The notes below the pieces were generated by a model. That model searched no databases. It was not told the origin of the DNA and saw only the letters and a list, made by a program, of their open reading frames with translations. DNA of 22,260 nucleotides, from contig DASRNM010000106.1 in NCBI GenBank assembly GCA_035647435.1, positions 1 through 22,260 on the forward strand, read 5' to 3'. Source of the DNA: JAAZFZ01 sp035647435. Its GTDB lineage: Bacteria > Bacillota > Clostridia > Oscillospirales > Acutalibacteraceae. The position numbers and the translations under genes were made by a program. This document shows, piece after piece, positions 1-8,372 of this stretch; the first letter of the stretch is position 1; each line of letters opens with the position of its first letter.

Positions 1-75
1 GAATTATGACTAAGTTTTTTTATTGATAAAAACATAACACTTATGATAAACTAATATTAATATTTGGGGGTGATT

Positions 76-1578
76 TTGCTGAAAAACGATAAACCAGTTG
101 TAAAACATCAGAATCGTCGATATGTCGGCTCTAGAGAAACTATGGCATACATACTTTTTGATGTTTCCAAAAGCTTTAATATCAACCTGTATTCAGAACG
201 ATTTGTTTTTGATGTTCTTAAAATTGATTTAAGGCTTTTGGCTGTTGTGAATTTCATAAACACTATTTGGGATGTTATCAACGACACCTTCACGGGCGCT
301 ATTGTTGACAAAACACGAACACGCTTTGGCAAGTTCAAGCCATATCTTATCGCTTTTGCAATCCCCGGCACTATAGGCACATGCATATATTGGATGATGC
401 CTGTTTTTTTCAGTGATGGAGACCCGATGAATTCGACAAAATTCTTTATCTGGCTCCTTTTGGCTCTTGTTAGAGAGGGTGCGGATACTTTTAGACTGGT
501 TGCGCAAACGGGGTTTTTGTCAACAATTACACCAAACCCCATTGAACGGACATCACTAATCACGAAAGCAAACCTTCTTTCGGGTTTTTTGGGTGAACAA
601 ATACCCGAGATTTTGATGGGCGTGCTCATTGACCTTGTAAATCACAATATAATTAAATTCACCCTTAAAAGCGTTTATGTCACAATGGGCTTATTCACAA
701 CAATTGTTTCTGGCGTTCTCGCTTTATCTTTCTTTATTGTCGGTAAAGAACGAGTTCCCCAATCAATTAATCCGCCGAGCATTAAAGAGGGTTTTAAATC
801 CATTTTGCAAAATAAACCTATTCTTCTGATTACCCTTTCAGAGTTTCTTTCAGCATTTTCAATCAATGCGGGCATGAACAACTATTTCATTGATGTTTTA
901 GGCTCCGCTTCAATTAAAAACATTGTCGGTGTACCCGGTGCAATAGTTTCAACTATAAGCTACACATACATACCATGGGCTCGAAAACGCTTTTCAACAA
1001 AGCTGCTTTGGATAGTTAGTGGTAGCTGGGGCGACTTCCTCATGTCTATCGTCTTCTTTTTAGGCTCAATCGGTGGAATAGGGCCAAACGGGCTTTACAA
1101 CAAACGCTCTGCAATGATACCTATAATTATGGCACAAGAAACACTATTCACAATGGTTATGGGGTTAAGACGAGTTATACCTCAAGAGATTTTTAATGAA
1201 GCAATGGACTACTGTGAATGGAAAACAGGCTTCAGAACAGAGGGCATGACAAGCACTGCGAAGGGGCTTGCAACAAAACTTGTGAAAAGTATCAGTGGCA
1301 CTATCAAACCTATACTTATGAATAAATTCGGTTATAATTTAAAAGCAGGCTTTGGAAAACAGACATATCGTACAAAATATTACCTTTTTGCAATGTGTAC
1401 TATTCTGCCGTTTGTGACTGGAATATTAGGCATTGTTCCAAAGTTCTTTTATGATTTATCTGGCAAGAAGCGTGACAGAATGTACGATGAACTCTTTGCA
1501 CAAAGGCTTGCAAGGCAAAAGCTTTTGCAAGGAATAAAGAAGAATTCAGTTATAGACGATGAAGCTGAAAAGATATAA
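76..1578 (+). CDS. GPH-type (MFS_2) sugar/cation symporter family protein
   Basis: This is a polytopic membrane protein of about 500 residues, the usual size for the glycoside-pentoside-hexuronide:cation symporter branch of the major facilitator superfamily. The best family marks are the loop after the second helix, containing NDTFTGAIVDKTRTRFGKFK (the family's ND...G...D+TRTR.G+..P pattern), and a later loop with DYCEWKTGFRTEG, which resembles the family's E...TG.R.EG motif. Hydrophobic segments alternate with basic loops over the whole length. The start is uncertain: TTG at 64, GTG at 70, TTG at 76 and CTG at 79 are in frame. The G-rich site GGGGGTGAT at 66-74 argues for 76 or 79, and I chose TTG 76. 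The gene stands alone, with no glycosidase next to it, so the substrate cannot be read from context. It ends at a bidirectional terminator shared with rqcH. Confidence 0.8.
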   Translation: MLKNDKPVVKHQNRRYVGSRETMAYILFDVSKSFNINLYSERFVFDVLKIDLRLLAVVNFINTIWDVINDTFTGAIVDKTRTRFGKFKPYLIAFAIPGTIGTCIYWMMPVFFSDGDPMNSTKFFIWLLLALVREGADTFRLVAQTGFLSTITPNPIERTSLITKANLLSGFLGEQIPEILMGVLIDLVNHNIIKFTLKSVYVTMGLFTTIVSGVLALSFFIVGKERVPQSINPPSIKEGFKSILQNKPILLITLSEFLSAFSINAGMNNYFIDVLGSASIKNIVGVPGAIVSTISYTYIPWARKRFSTKLLWIVSGSWGDFLMSIVFFLGSIGGIGPNGLYNKRSAMIPIIMAQETLFTMVMGLRRVIPQEIFNEAMDYCEWKTGFRTEGMTSTAKGLATKLVKSISGTIKPILMNKFGYNLKAGFGKQTYRTKYYLFAMCTILPFVTGILGIVPKFFYDLSGKKRDRMYDELFAQRLARQKLLQGIKKNSVIDDEAEKI

Positions 1579-1593
1579 TATAGGCGCATAAAT

Positions 1594-1621
1594 AAAAACG
1601 ACGGCAAATGCCGTCGTTTTT
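1594..1621. terminator. Bidirectional intrinsic terminator
   Basis: A perfect 12-bp stem (AAAACGACGGC-type arm with an AAAT loop at 1606-1609) has an A-run at the base on the left and a T-run on the right, so it can end transcription in both directions. It lies between the converging transporter gene and rqcH, 15 bases past the transporter stop and 5 bases past the rqcH stop. Confidence 0.9.
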
Positions 1622-1625
1622 GTCG

Positions 1626-3359
1626 TTATTTTGAATGGTCCTTTGGCTCAACGATTATTGTGCTGTAAACATGATAAATCACCTTGCCGGGTTTTGCGCC
1701 AACAGGCTTTTTCAGTTGCTTTACAAAAGTGTAATCAACTGGCACATTGGAGGAATTGCTTGCTCTGCTATGAAAAGCCGCAATTTCTGCTGCCTGTTCA
1801 ATCGTTGTTTCGGGTATTTCCCTATTTTCTGAAACAACAACCACATGTGAGCCCGATATTTTTTGTGTGTGAAGCCATAAATCATTTTTATTTGCAATTT
1901 TTAGAGAAAGCTTATCGTTTTGAATGTTGTTTCTCCCAACTAAAATCTTAAAACCATCTACTGACTCATATTCTATAGGCTCAAGTGGCTTTTGCTTTTT
2001 ATTTTTATTCTTTTTATGTCGTCTTAAAACACCCTCATGCTCGAGCTCCCCGCGAATCTCGACAATTTCTTGCTGCGTGGTTGTTCTAGAAAGTGCGTCT
2101 ATAACAGAATCTATATATATAAGCTCCTGCTCGCCCTGTTCAATAAGCCCTGAGAGCATTTTTTCTGCATTCTTTGCTTTTCTGTACTCCTTGTAATACT
2201 TTTGAGAATTCATTGCAGGGGTAAGAACAGGGTCAGCCGATATTCTGATAACCTCGTTATTATCATAATAATTCTCTAAAACATAAAAGCTTGAACCCCT
2301 TTGCAAATTATGTTGGTTTGCATTAATAAGCTCTGCCTTTATTCGCAACTCTTCACGGTTGATACTTTTTTTAAGCTCACTTCTTTGAATTTCTAGCTTT
2401 TTAATAATTCTTGCACTCGCATTGTTTAACACTTTTAGTATATCTGCCGCACGCTGCCTCGTCCTTTCAATTCTATCTCTTTCAAAATAGAACTCTTCCA
2501 AAAGTTCAGAATAGGTTTCAAATTTTAATGATGCGAGGGTAAATCCATATTGCGTTATGTCCATATAGGAAAACTCTTTGGGCAACCCATTAGCATTTTT
2601 TAACATAATTGGTGTTCCACTAAGATTTTTGACAGTATCTTTAAGCTCTTCAAGCGTTTTTCCTATTCTTTGACACTCATTTTCTGTAAAGCTATTGACC
2701 TTTACATCTATTTTGCATCTCTCCGCTAACTCACGACTTATAAGCGGTGACACCCCTTGAATTGTCGCTAAAACAGCAGAGGAGAAATCAATATCCCTAT
2801 GCTTGTCAAGGGTTTCAATAATTAACGAAGTGGGTTTCTCAAGAATGTTCAACTTGCCCTGTGAGGGTGGCAACTTGTATTCTATGTTCGGGAGCACTTG
2901 TCTTGCAGATGATTTTGTAAAGTCAATTCGCTTTACAGCACCAACTATGGTATTATCCTCCCGAATCAAAATCATATTGCTATGTTTTGACATAATCTCG
3001 ACACAAAGGCTTAATTTCACCCTATCGCCGATTTCATTTGTTGCATCAAAGTCAATAAAAACGACTCTGTCAAGTTCATTTTGGCGAAAGCCTTTTACTA
3101 TTGCTGAGGTTAAATGTTTTCTAAAAAGCATACAAAGCATTGAGGGGTTTCGTGGATTCTCAGGCGGATTTTGGGTAATATGCATTCTTGAGCTGTTAGC
3201 ATTTGAAGAAATCAGCAACTTGTTTGCACCCGAGCGAGAACGCAGATAAAACACCAACTCATCTTTTGTGGGTTGGTGCACCTTTTCAACTCTGCTCCCT
3301 ATTAGGGTGTCATTGAGTTCTTTTATAAGTAAATGTAAAAAAATTCCGTCTAAAGGCAT
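1626..3359 (-). CDS. rqcH: RqcH (NFACT / Rqc2 homolog), ribosome quality control
   Basis: RqcH binds the obstructed 50S subunit carrying peptidyl-tRNA after ribosome splitting and recruits tRNA-Ala to add an alanine tail that marks the chain for degradation. The 577-residue length and order fit: an NFACT-N domain from MPLDGIFLHLLIKEL, a central charged coiled coil (about residues 290-345 and 390-420), and a C-terminal NFACT-R domain with NDLWLHTQKISGSHVVV. The NFACT-N residues D97 and R98 (in NELDRVVF) match the Asp-Arg pair known to be essential in the Bacillus subtilis protein. The gene starts at an ATG behind AGGAG, 14 bases after the Nif3-like gene, and is last in the DUF1858-trmK-nif3-rqcH cluster. 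Older annotation would call it a fibronectin-binding protein. Confidence 0.95.
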   Translation of the reverse strand: MPLDGIFLHLLIKELNDTLIGSRVEKVHQPTKDELVFYLRSRSGANKLLISSNANSSRMHITQNPPENPRNPSMLCMLFRKHLTSAIVKGFRQNELDRVVFIDFDATNEIGDRVKLSLCVEIMSKHSNMILIREDNTIVGAVKRIDFTKSSARQVLPNIEYKLPPSQGKLNILEKPTSLIIETLDKHRDIDFSSAVLATIQGVSPLISRELAERCKIDVKVNSFTENECQRIGKTLEELKDTVKNLSGTPIMLKNANGLPKEFSYMDITQYGFTLASLKFETYSELLEEFYFERDRIERTRQRAADILKVLNNASARIIKKLEIQRSELKKSINREELRIKAELINANQHNLQRGSSFYVLENYYDNNEVIRISADPVLTPAMNSQKYYKEYRKAKNAEKMLSGLIEQGEQELIYIDSVIDALSRTTTQQEIVEIRGELEHEGVLRRHKKNKNKKQKPLEPIEYESVDGFKILVGRNNIQNDKLSLKIANKNDLWLHTQKISGSHVVVVSENREIPETTIEQAAEIAAFHSRASNSSNVPVDYTFVKQLKKPVGAKPGKVIYHVYSTIIVEPKDHSK

Positions 3360-3373
3360 ATTTTTCTCCTGTA

Positions 3374-4150
3374 TTATTCAACCGTTAGATACTTTATGGA
3401 CGGTTTTTGGGGAATAATTACGGTTTGGATATCTTCAAACTGCAAATCCAATTTTTGTGCAAGAACTCTTACAATTGGATTTTCCGTTTCAAAATGCCCT
3501 GCCACAATGAGCGTCAATCCGCTTTCGCACGCATAAAGCATGTCGTGATAACCTGCCTCACCCGTAACATAAGCGTCTATATCCGCTTGAACAATGTCTT
3601 CGATAAAACTATCACCGGCTCCGCCACAAACCGCAACGGTTTCAATTGGTTTACCACCGTCACAATACTTTACGGCATAATTCTCATGCCCTAAAGCGTT
3701 TGCAACTGTTTTTGCAAGCGTTTTTGCATTCATTTCGTTGACAAAACCTACACGTAGCAAGGGAGTTTCATTTTCATCAGCATAGAAAGGTTCAACCCTT
3801 CTTAAACCGAGCAACTGTGCTAAAACATCGTTCACTCCACCGTCAGCACTGTCAAGAGAGGTGTGCGCACAAATAGCATTTATCCCTTTTACTGCAAGCT
3901 GATACGCGGCGTTGTTTTTAGTAAAGCTTTTTTGAGGCTTAAAAATAACAGGGTGATGACTGACTATTAAATCAACTTCATGCATTGCTGCAAGGTCAAT
4001 TGTTTCGGGGGTTATATCAAGCACAACGCCGATTTTTTTCACGATTTTATCAATATCCCCGACTAAAAACCCGCTGTTATCCCATTGCTGTTGTGTATCA
4101 AAGGGGGCAATGCTATCTATAAACTCGAAAACATCTTTAACGCTCGCCAT
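3374..4150 (-). CDS. Nif3-like dinuclear metal center protein
   Basis: This 258-residue protein belongs to the Nif3/YqfO family, which forms toroidal hexamers with a two-metal site in each subunit. Its biochemical role is unsettled; GTP cyclohydrolase I type 2 is a common but poorly supported label. The metal ligands expected for the family are visible: SHHP at 64-67 (H65, H66), HTSLD at 96-100 (D100), and GHFETE near the C-terminus (H219, E223). Many firmicute homologs carry an inserted PII-like domain and are about 370 residues; this one is the shorter form with only a small middle segment. The ATG start sits behind GGAGGG and overlaps the 3' end of trmK by 14 bases. The trmK-nif3 pairing is a classic firmicute arrangement and suggests coupled translation. 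Confidence 0.92.
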   Translation of the reverse strand: MASVKDVFEFIDSIAPFDTQQQWDNSGFLVGDIDKIVKKIGVVLDITPETIDLAAMHEVDLIVSHHPVIFKPQKSFTKNNAAYQLAVKGINAICAHTSLDSADGGVNDVLAQLLGLRRVEPFYADENETPLLRVGFVNEMNAKTLAKTVANALGHENYAVKYCDGGKPIETVAVCGGAGDSFIEDIVQADIDAYVTGEAGYHDMLYACESGLTLIVAGHFETENPIVRVLAQKLDLQFEDIQTVIIPQKPSIKYLTVE

Positions 4151-4856
4151 ATTTTTCCCTCCGCTCGATTTTTATCAATATTTTTTCCATTTCCTTTACA
4201 ACTTGAGAAAGCTCGGCCTCCTCTTTTGGCAACCTGCCTACGCTCAACAAGCTTTCGCTTCTTTTTTTAACTCTTAAATACTGTTTTTTTAAGTATTTAT
4301 AAGCACTTTCTTTATTGCACTCTTCGAGTTTGCCAACATAATAATTAAATGGCTCTTTGTGTTGTTGTTTGCCACTGTAACGCGCATGAATTGCTATGTA
4401 AACCCTGCCTTCGTCTATGCACGAATCCTCTTTCATTATTTCAAATCCGTTTGTATACAAAAACTTTCTGACAACCTCCGCATGAGATTGGGGTTGAATT
4501 ATTAATTGCTTTCTGCTGTCTTTTACCCATTCACAACGTTTGAGAATTTTTGATATCATCACACCGCCCATGCCTGCAAGGATAATATCGTCCGCTTCAT
4601 CGCGCTTAATATCGTCAAGCCCGTCTGAAAGCCTGAGCAATACTCTGTCACCTATTTTGTAGGCATCTAAGGTTTCTTTTGCATTTAAAAGCGGGCCTTT
4701 TTTTACATCAACGGCTATTGCTTTTTCGCAAATTTCGTTTAAAACCAGATAAGAAGGAAGAAAGGCGTGGTCAGTGCCTATGTCGGCAACACACCCGCCT
4801 TTTCTAACCATATCAGCAACCATTTTTAGTCTGGTGCCAAGCTCTGATGAATTCAT
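4137..4856 (-). CDS. trmK: TrmK, tRNA (adenine(22)-N1)-methyltransferase
   Basis: TrmK uses S-adenosylmethionine to make 1-methyladenosine at position 22 in the D-arm of some tRNAs. The Rossmann-type SAM site is clear: VADIGTDHAFLPSYL at 23-37, an acidic end of the second strand (AIAVDVKKGPL), DGL after the third strand, and AGMGGVMI at 94-101, which is characteristic of the COG2384 family. At 239 residues the length is normal, with a helical basic C-terminal part that in relatives contacts tRNA. Its ATG overlaps the stop of the DUF1858 gene as ATGA, and its 3' end overlaps the Nif3-like gene by 14 bases, so all three are probably translated from one message. Confidence 0.93.
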   Translation of the reverse strand: MNSSELGTRLKMVADMVRKGGCVADIGTDHAFLPSYLVLNEICEKAIAVDVKKGPLLNAKETLDAYKIGDRVLLRLSDGLDDIKRDEADDIILAGMGGVMISKILKRCEWVKDSRKQLIIQPQSHAEVVRKFLYTNGFEIMKEDSCIDEGRVYIAIHARYSGKQQHKEPFNYYVGKLEECNKESAYKYLKKQYLRVKKRSESLLSVGRLPKEEAELSQVVKEMEKILIKIERREKYGER

Positions 4857-5062
4857 TCGTTCTTTCCGGCAAAATGCCCGTTCAATTTATCAACAAGCAC
4901 TTGAGCGTCAACAGCGTGAACCATACATGCCTGCTCGATTGTTTCCGCTTTCGCAGAAGGGCAACCCAGGCAATGCATACCCATTTCCATAAAATAGGGC
5001 GCCGTTGATTTATCCATTTCAAGGATATCACCAATGATTGTATCTTTAGTTACTTTTTGCAT
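4853..5062 (-). CDS. DUF1858 domain small CxxC protein
   Basis: A 69-residue protein that fits the DUF1858 family: an N-terminal VTKDTIIGDILEMD stretch, then APYFMEMGMHCLGCPSA with the C31-x-x-C34 pair, then a short helix pair. The family is widespread in anaerobes, often near iron-sulfur or redox proteins, and has no proven function; the CxxC suggests metal or cluster binding or redox sensing. The start is an ATG behind GGAGG. Its stop codon overlaps the trmK start (ATGA), placing it first in a four-gene run with trmK, the Nif3-like gene and rqcH. Only 67 bases, with no terminator that I can see, separate it from ileS, so read-through is possible. Confidence 0.88.
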   Translation of the reverse strand: MQKVTKDTIIGDILEMDKSTAPYFMEMGMHCLGCPSAKAETIEQACMVHAVDAQVLVDKLNGHFAGKNE

Positions 5063-5129
5063 GATTCAAAACCTCCATATTCATAGTCTTTTCCGTTTGT
5101 TTTTTTATTCTCTGCTTATTAGAGTTCAA

Positions 5130-8100
5130 TTATGCTTTTGCAACAGCAGCTTTAACTTTAAACTCGCCCACTTCAAACACTTTTTCACTGTCTGCCTTTA
5201 TTTCTTCGTTGAACACAAGCTTATCTGCAAGCAATTCGCTTGAAATATGCTCCCTTTGCTCATTGAGTGCGTCGAGCAAAAACTCGCTGTCTGTACTGAT
5301 TGACATTGCAACATGCTGTTCAACCTGGTAGTCTGCCTCTTTGCGCAACAGCTGACATTGACGAACAACATCTCTCACTGCACCCTCTTTGCGAAGCTGC
5401 TCAGTTAGCTTTGTGTCAATCGCCGTTACGATATCCTCAGAACATTCGGAGCTGACAATGCCCTGCTTTGTCTTCATCTCAATATTGAACAGCTCTTTAT
5501 CGAGCTCTTCTTCAAAACCATCAACCTTGACTTTGCCGTTTTGCTCAAGCTGCAAAACCATATCGCTCATTTTCTCTGCTGATAGATTCTCAAGACTCTG
5601 TTTGAATTTGTTTACATTCTGCTTTAAAACAGCACCCGCTTTTTTGAAGTTTACAGAAAGATATTTCTCCTGCAAAACAGAGAAATCGGTGATATATTCA
5701 ACACCTTTAATGTTTAGCTCATCTAAAATATTTTTTTCAAAAACCTTGATTTTCTGTTGTGAAGATTCTTCACAACAGATATAAAGCTTATTCAATGGTT
5801 GGCGAACCTTGAGCTGTTGTTCGTTGCGCAAACGCATTGCCGTTGTGATAACATCCCTTGCAAACGCTGTTTGCTCGATTATACCCTCATCCTCAAAGCC
5901 CTCCATTATTTCGGGCCAATCACTTATATGAACGGAAATCTCAGAATCGGGCATAATCTTTCTTGTGAGCTTCTGCCAAATGTTTTCTGTCATAAAGGGA
6001 ATAATCGGTGCCATAACCTTCACACAGGTGTTAAGTGCAAAAAACAGTGAATAGTACGCAACCTTTTTGTCGTCGTTGTTCTCAGTCTTCCAAAAACGGC
6101 GACGGTTTGTGCGGATATACCAGTTTGATATATCATCGACGAACTCTTCAAACTCCTTGACAAGCAAGAAAGTTTTGTAGGCTTCCATGTTTTCAGTTGC
6201 TTTTTTGATGAAGTCGTTTGTGCGAACAATCAGCCAACGGTCTGTCGGAGTGAAAGCACCTTTATCGGGCTTATAATTTTTATTAAAAGTCGGCTTGTCG
6301 ATAGATGCGTATGTGTCAAAGAATGTGTAAATATTATTAAACGCAATCAACTTACGTCTCGCTTCGTCGCCCAATGAATAACCGAAACGAACATCGTTTG
6401 CGACAGGAGCACCTGCATACAGGTAACGAATTGTGTCTGCACCGATAACCTCCGCCGCCTCGTCAAATTTAACCATAAACCCTGTTTTGGAGAACCTTGA
6501 ACCGTCCTCCGCAACAACACTGCCATGGCAAAGCGAACGCTCGTAAGGTGCCTTGTCCTCAAGCACAACGCTCATGAACAGCATTGAATAGAACCATAGA
6601 CGAACCTGCTCATGCATTTCCGTTATCCATTCCGCTGGGAAGTTTGCACGCCAACTGTCTTTATCTTCAAAATAATCAAGTGTTGAAAACGGGACTATGC
6701 CGGCGTCAAGCCAAACATCGCCGATTTCAGAAACACGGCTGACCTTTGCGCCGCATTTCGGGCAGTTGATTTTTACATTATCAATCCAAGGTCTGTGAAG
6801 CTCAGGCAAATCGTCAACACCCTCGCCACCCAAATCCTTAAGCTCCTTCTTTGAGCCGATAACGGTCAACTCGTCGCATTCAAGGCAGGGATAAAACGGA
6901 AGCGGCATGCCATAATAACGCTTTCTCGAAATATTCCAATCGCCCATATTGTTGAGCCAATCATTCATACGCTTGCCGTTTGAAGCGGGCTCCCACTTAA
7001 CACTTTCCGCCGCTTTTATCAAACGAGGTTTAAGCTCCTGCGTTACTATATACCACGCGGGAACAAGTCTAAATATAATCTCGCTCTTACAGCGCCAACA
7101 AACAGGGTAGCTGTGCTCGTGAGGCTGAACCTTATAAAGTTTGTCGGCCTCTTTGAGCTTTTCAAAAGCCTCATCTGCTATTGTATGACTGTCTTTACCC
7201 GTCATAAACCCAAAGCCTTTGAGGAATATACCCATATCGTCAACAGGCATAACCTGCTCAAGACCTAATTTGCAACCGAGTTCAAAGTCTTCTATACCGC
7301 AACCGGGTGCGATGTGAACAACTCCTGTACCCTCTTGAGCGTCAACATCCTCCCACTCGACAATCTTGTGCTCAATGCCCTGTTGTGCCTCAAACTCGGG
7401 GAAGCAGGTGTCGTAATGCATGCCTACGAGTTCAGCGCCTTTAAAGACTCGAACAACCTCAACCTTATCATCACCAAGATATTTAATTGCATTTTTTGCA
7501 AGAACTATGTCTTGCGAATCGCTCTTAACTTTAACTTGAGCATAATCTATTTTGGGGTTTACCGCCAAAGCAACGTTCGAGGACAGTGTCCACGGGGTTG
7601 TTGTCCAAACAAGAATCTTAAATCCTTTTTCAATGACGGGAAGCTTGAAAAATATAGAGTTATGAGTCATAAGCTTGTATGAGCCAGTCATTTCGTGCTC
7701 CGAAAGCGATGTGCCGCAACGCGGACACCATGGCATTGGCCTGTGTTCGCTGCGAAGCCAACCGTTCTCATAACACTTTTTCAGAAAATACCAAATTCCC
7801 TGAATGTTTTTGTCGGTATGAGTATAGTACGAATTATCCCAATCCATCCACTGGCCTAATCTTTTTGATTGCTCAGTAATGATTGCTGAGAACCGTTCAA
7901 CTCTTTCAACGCACTTGTTTGTGAACTTGTCCATACCATAGTCTTCAATATCCTTCTTTGTCTTGAAGCCAAGCTCTTTTTCAACCTCAACCTCAACCCA
8001 AAGACCCTGTGCGTCAAAACCGCTCTGGTAGCGACAATTATAGCCTTGCATGCCTTTATATCTGATAAAGATATCCTTTAAACTGCGCCCCCATGCGTGA

Positions 8101-8264
8101 TGAATTCCCATAGGGTTATTTGCCGTTATAGGCCCGTCAAGGAACCTGAACATCGGCTTGCCTTCGTTTTTTTCTCTAAGCTTGTTAAAGCAGTCATTCT
8201 CCTGCCAAAAATTGAGTATATCGTGCTCCATCAAAACAAACTCGCTTTTTCCATTTTCTGCCAT
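5130..8264 (-). CDS. ileS: Isoleucyl-tRNA synthetase, type 2 with GXHH signature
   Basis: A class I synthetase of 1044 residues that attaches isoleucine to tRNA-Ile. The order is typical: Rossmann catalytic core, inserted CP1 editing domain (about residues 190-390), a KMSKS-type loop, an anticodon-binding helical domain (WQKLTR...ISVHISDWPE region) and a long type-2-like C-terminal part ending near VGEFKVKAAVAK. Zinc-type cysteine pairs occur at CPRCG, CWRCK and in CLEC...CPKCG. The signature motifs are not canonical. HIGH reads GIHH (53-56), the usual GWDTHGLPVE reads GFDAQGLWVE (82-91), and KMSKS reads RFSKT (590-594), which keeps the second lysine, K593. The product still has every domain and no frame break, so it looks functional. 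Start: ATG behind GGAGG, with promoter at 8325-8352. There is no room for a T-box. Confidence 0.93.
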   Translation of the reverse strand: MAENGKSEFVLMEHDILNFWQENDCFNKLREKNEGKPMFRFLDGPITANNPMGIHHAWGRSLKDIFIRYKGMQGYNCRYQSGFDAQGLWVEVEVEKELGFKTKKDIEDYGMDKFTNKCVERVERFSAIITEQSKRLGQWMDWDNSYYTHTDKNIQGIWYFLKKCYENGWLRSEHRPMPWCPRCGTSLSEHEMTGSYKLMTHNSIFFKLPVIEKGFKILVWTTTPWTLSSNVALAVNPKIDYAQVKVKSDSQDIVLAKNAIKYLGDDKVEVVRVFKGAELVGMHYDTCFPEFEAQQGIEHKIVEWEDVDAQEGTGVVHIAPGCGIEDFELGCKLGLEQVMPVDDMGIFLKGFGFMTGKDSHTIADEAFEKLKEADKLYKVQPHEHSYPVCWRCKSEIIFRLVPAWYIVTQELKPRLIKAAESVKWEPASNGKRMNDWLNNMGDWNISRKRYYGMPLPFYPCLECDELTVIGSKKELKDLGGEGVDDLPELHRPWIDNVKINCPKCGAKVSRVSEIGDVWLDAGIVPFSTLDYFEDKDSWRANFPAEWITEMHEQVRLWFYSMLFMSVVLEDKAPYERSLCHGSVVAEDGSRFSKTGFMVKFDEAAEVIGADTIRYLYAGAPVANDVRFGYSLGDEARRKLIAFNNIYTFFDTYASIDKPTFNKNYKPDKGAFTPTDRWLIVRTNDFIKKATENMEAYKTFLLVKEFEEFVDDISNWYIRTNRRRFWKTENNDDKKVAYYSLFFALNTCVKVMAPIIPFMTENIWQKLTRKIMPDSEISVHISDWPEIMEGFEDEGIIEQTAFARDVITTAMRLRNEQQLKVRQPLNKLYICCEESSQQKIKVFEKNILDELNIKGVEYITDFSVLQEKYLSVNFKKAGAVLKQNVNKFKQSLENLSAEKMSDMVLQLEQNGKVKVDGFEEELDKELFNIEMKTKQGIVSSECSEDIVTAIDTKLTEQLRKEGAVRDVVRQCQLLRKEADYQVEQHVAMSISTDSEFLLDALNEQREHISSELLADKLVFNEEIKADSEKVFEVGEFKVKAAVAKA

Positions 8265-8324
8265 TCTTAAACCTCCGCATGAATCTAGTAACCATTAGAT
8301 ATAACGCTTTACACATAATGATTT

Positions 8325-8352
8325 ATTATACACTGAATTCATATTATTTCAA
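8325..8352 (-). promoter_or_regulatory. Sigma-A promoter of ileS
   Basis: On the minus strand TTGAAA (8347-8352) and a perfect TATAAT (8325-8330) are 16 bases apart. The predicted start near 8318 gives a leader of only about 54 bases before the ileS ATG. Confidence 0.7.
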
Positions 8353-8372
8353 GTTTTTTCTATGCTTTTGTG

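Noticed and set aside
23..50. TTGATA and GATAAA 16 bases apart as a promoter for the transporter.
   Set aside because: Both boxes are weak and the region is AT-rich; the true promoter may lie outside the window.
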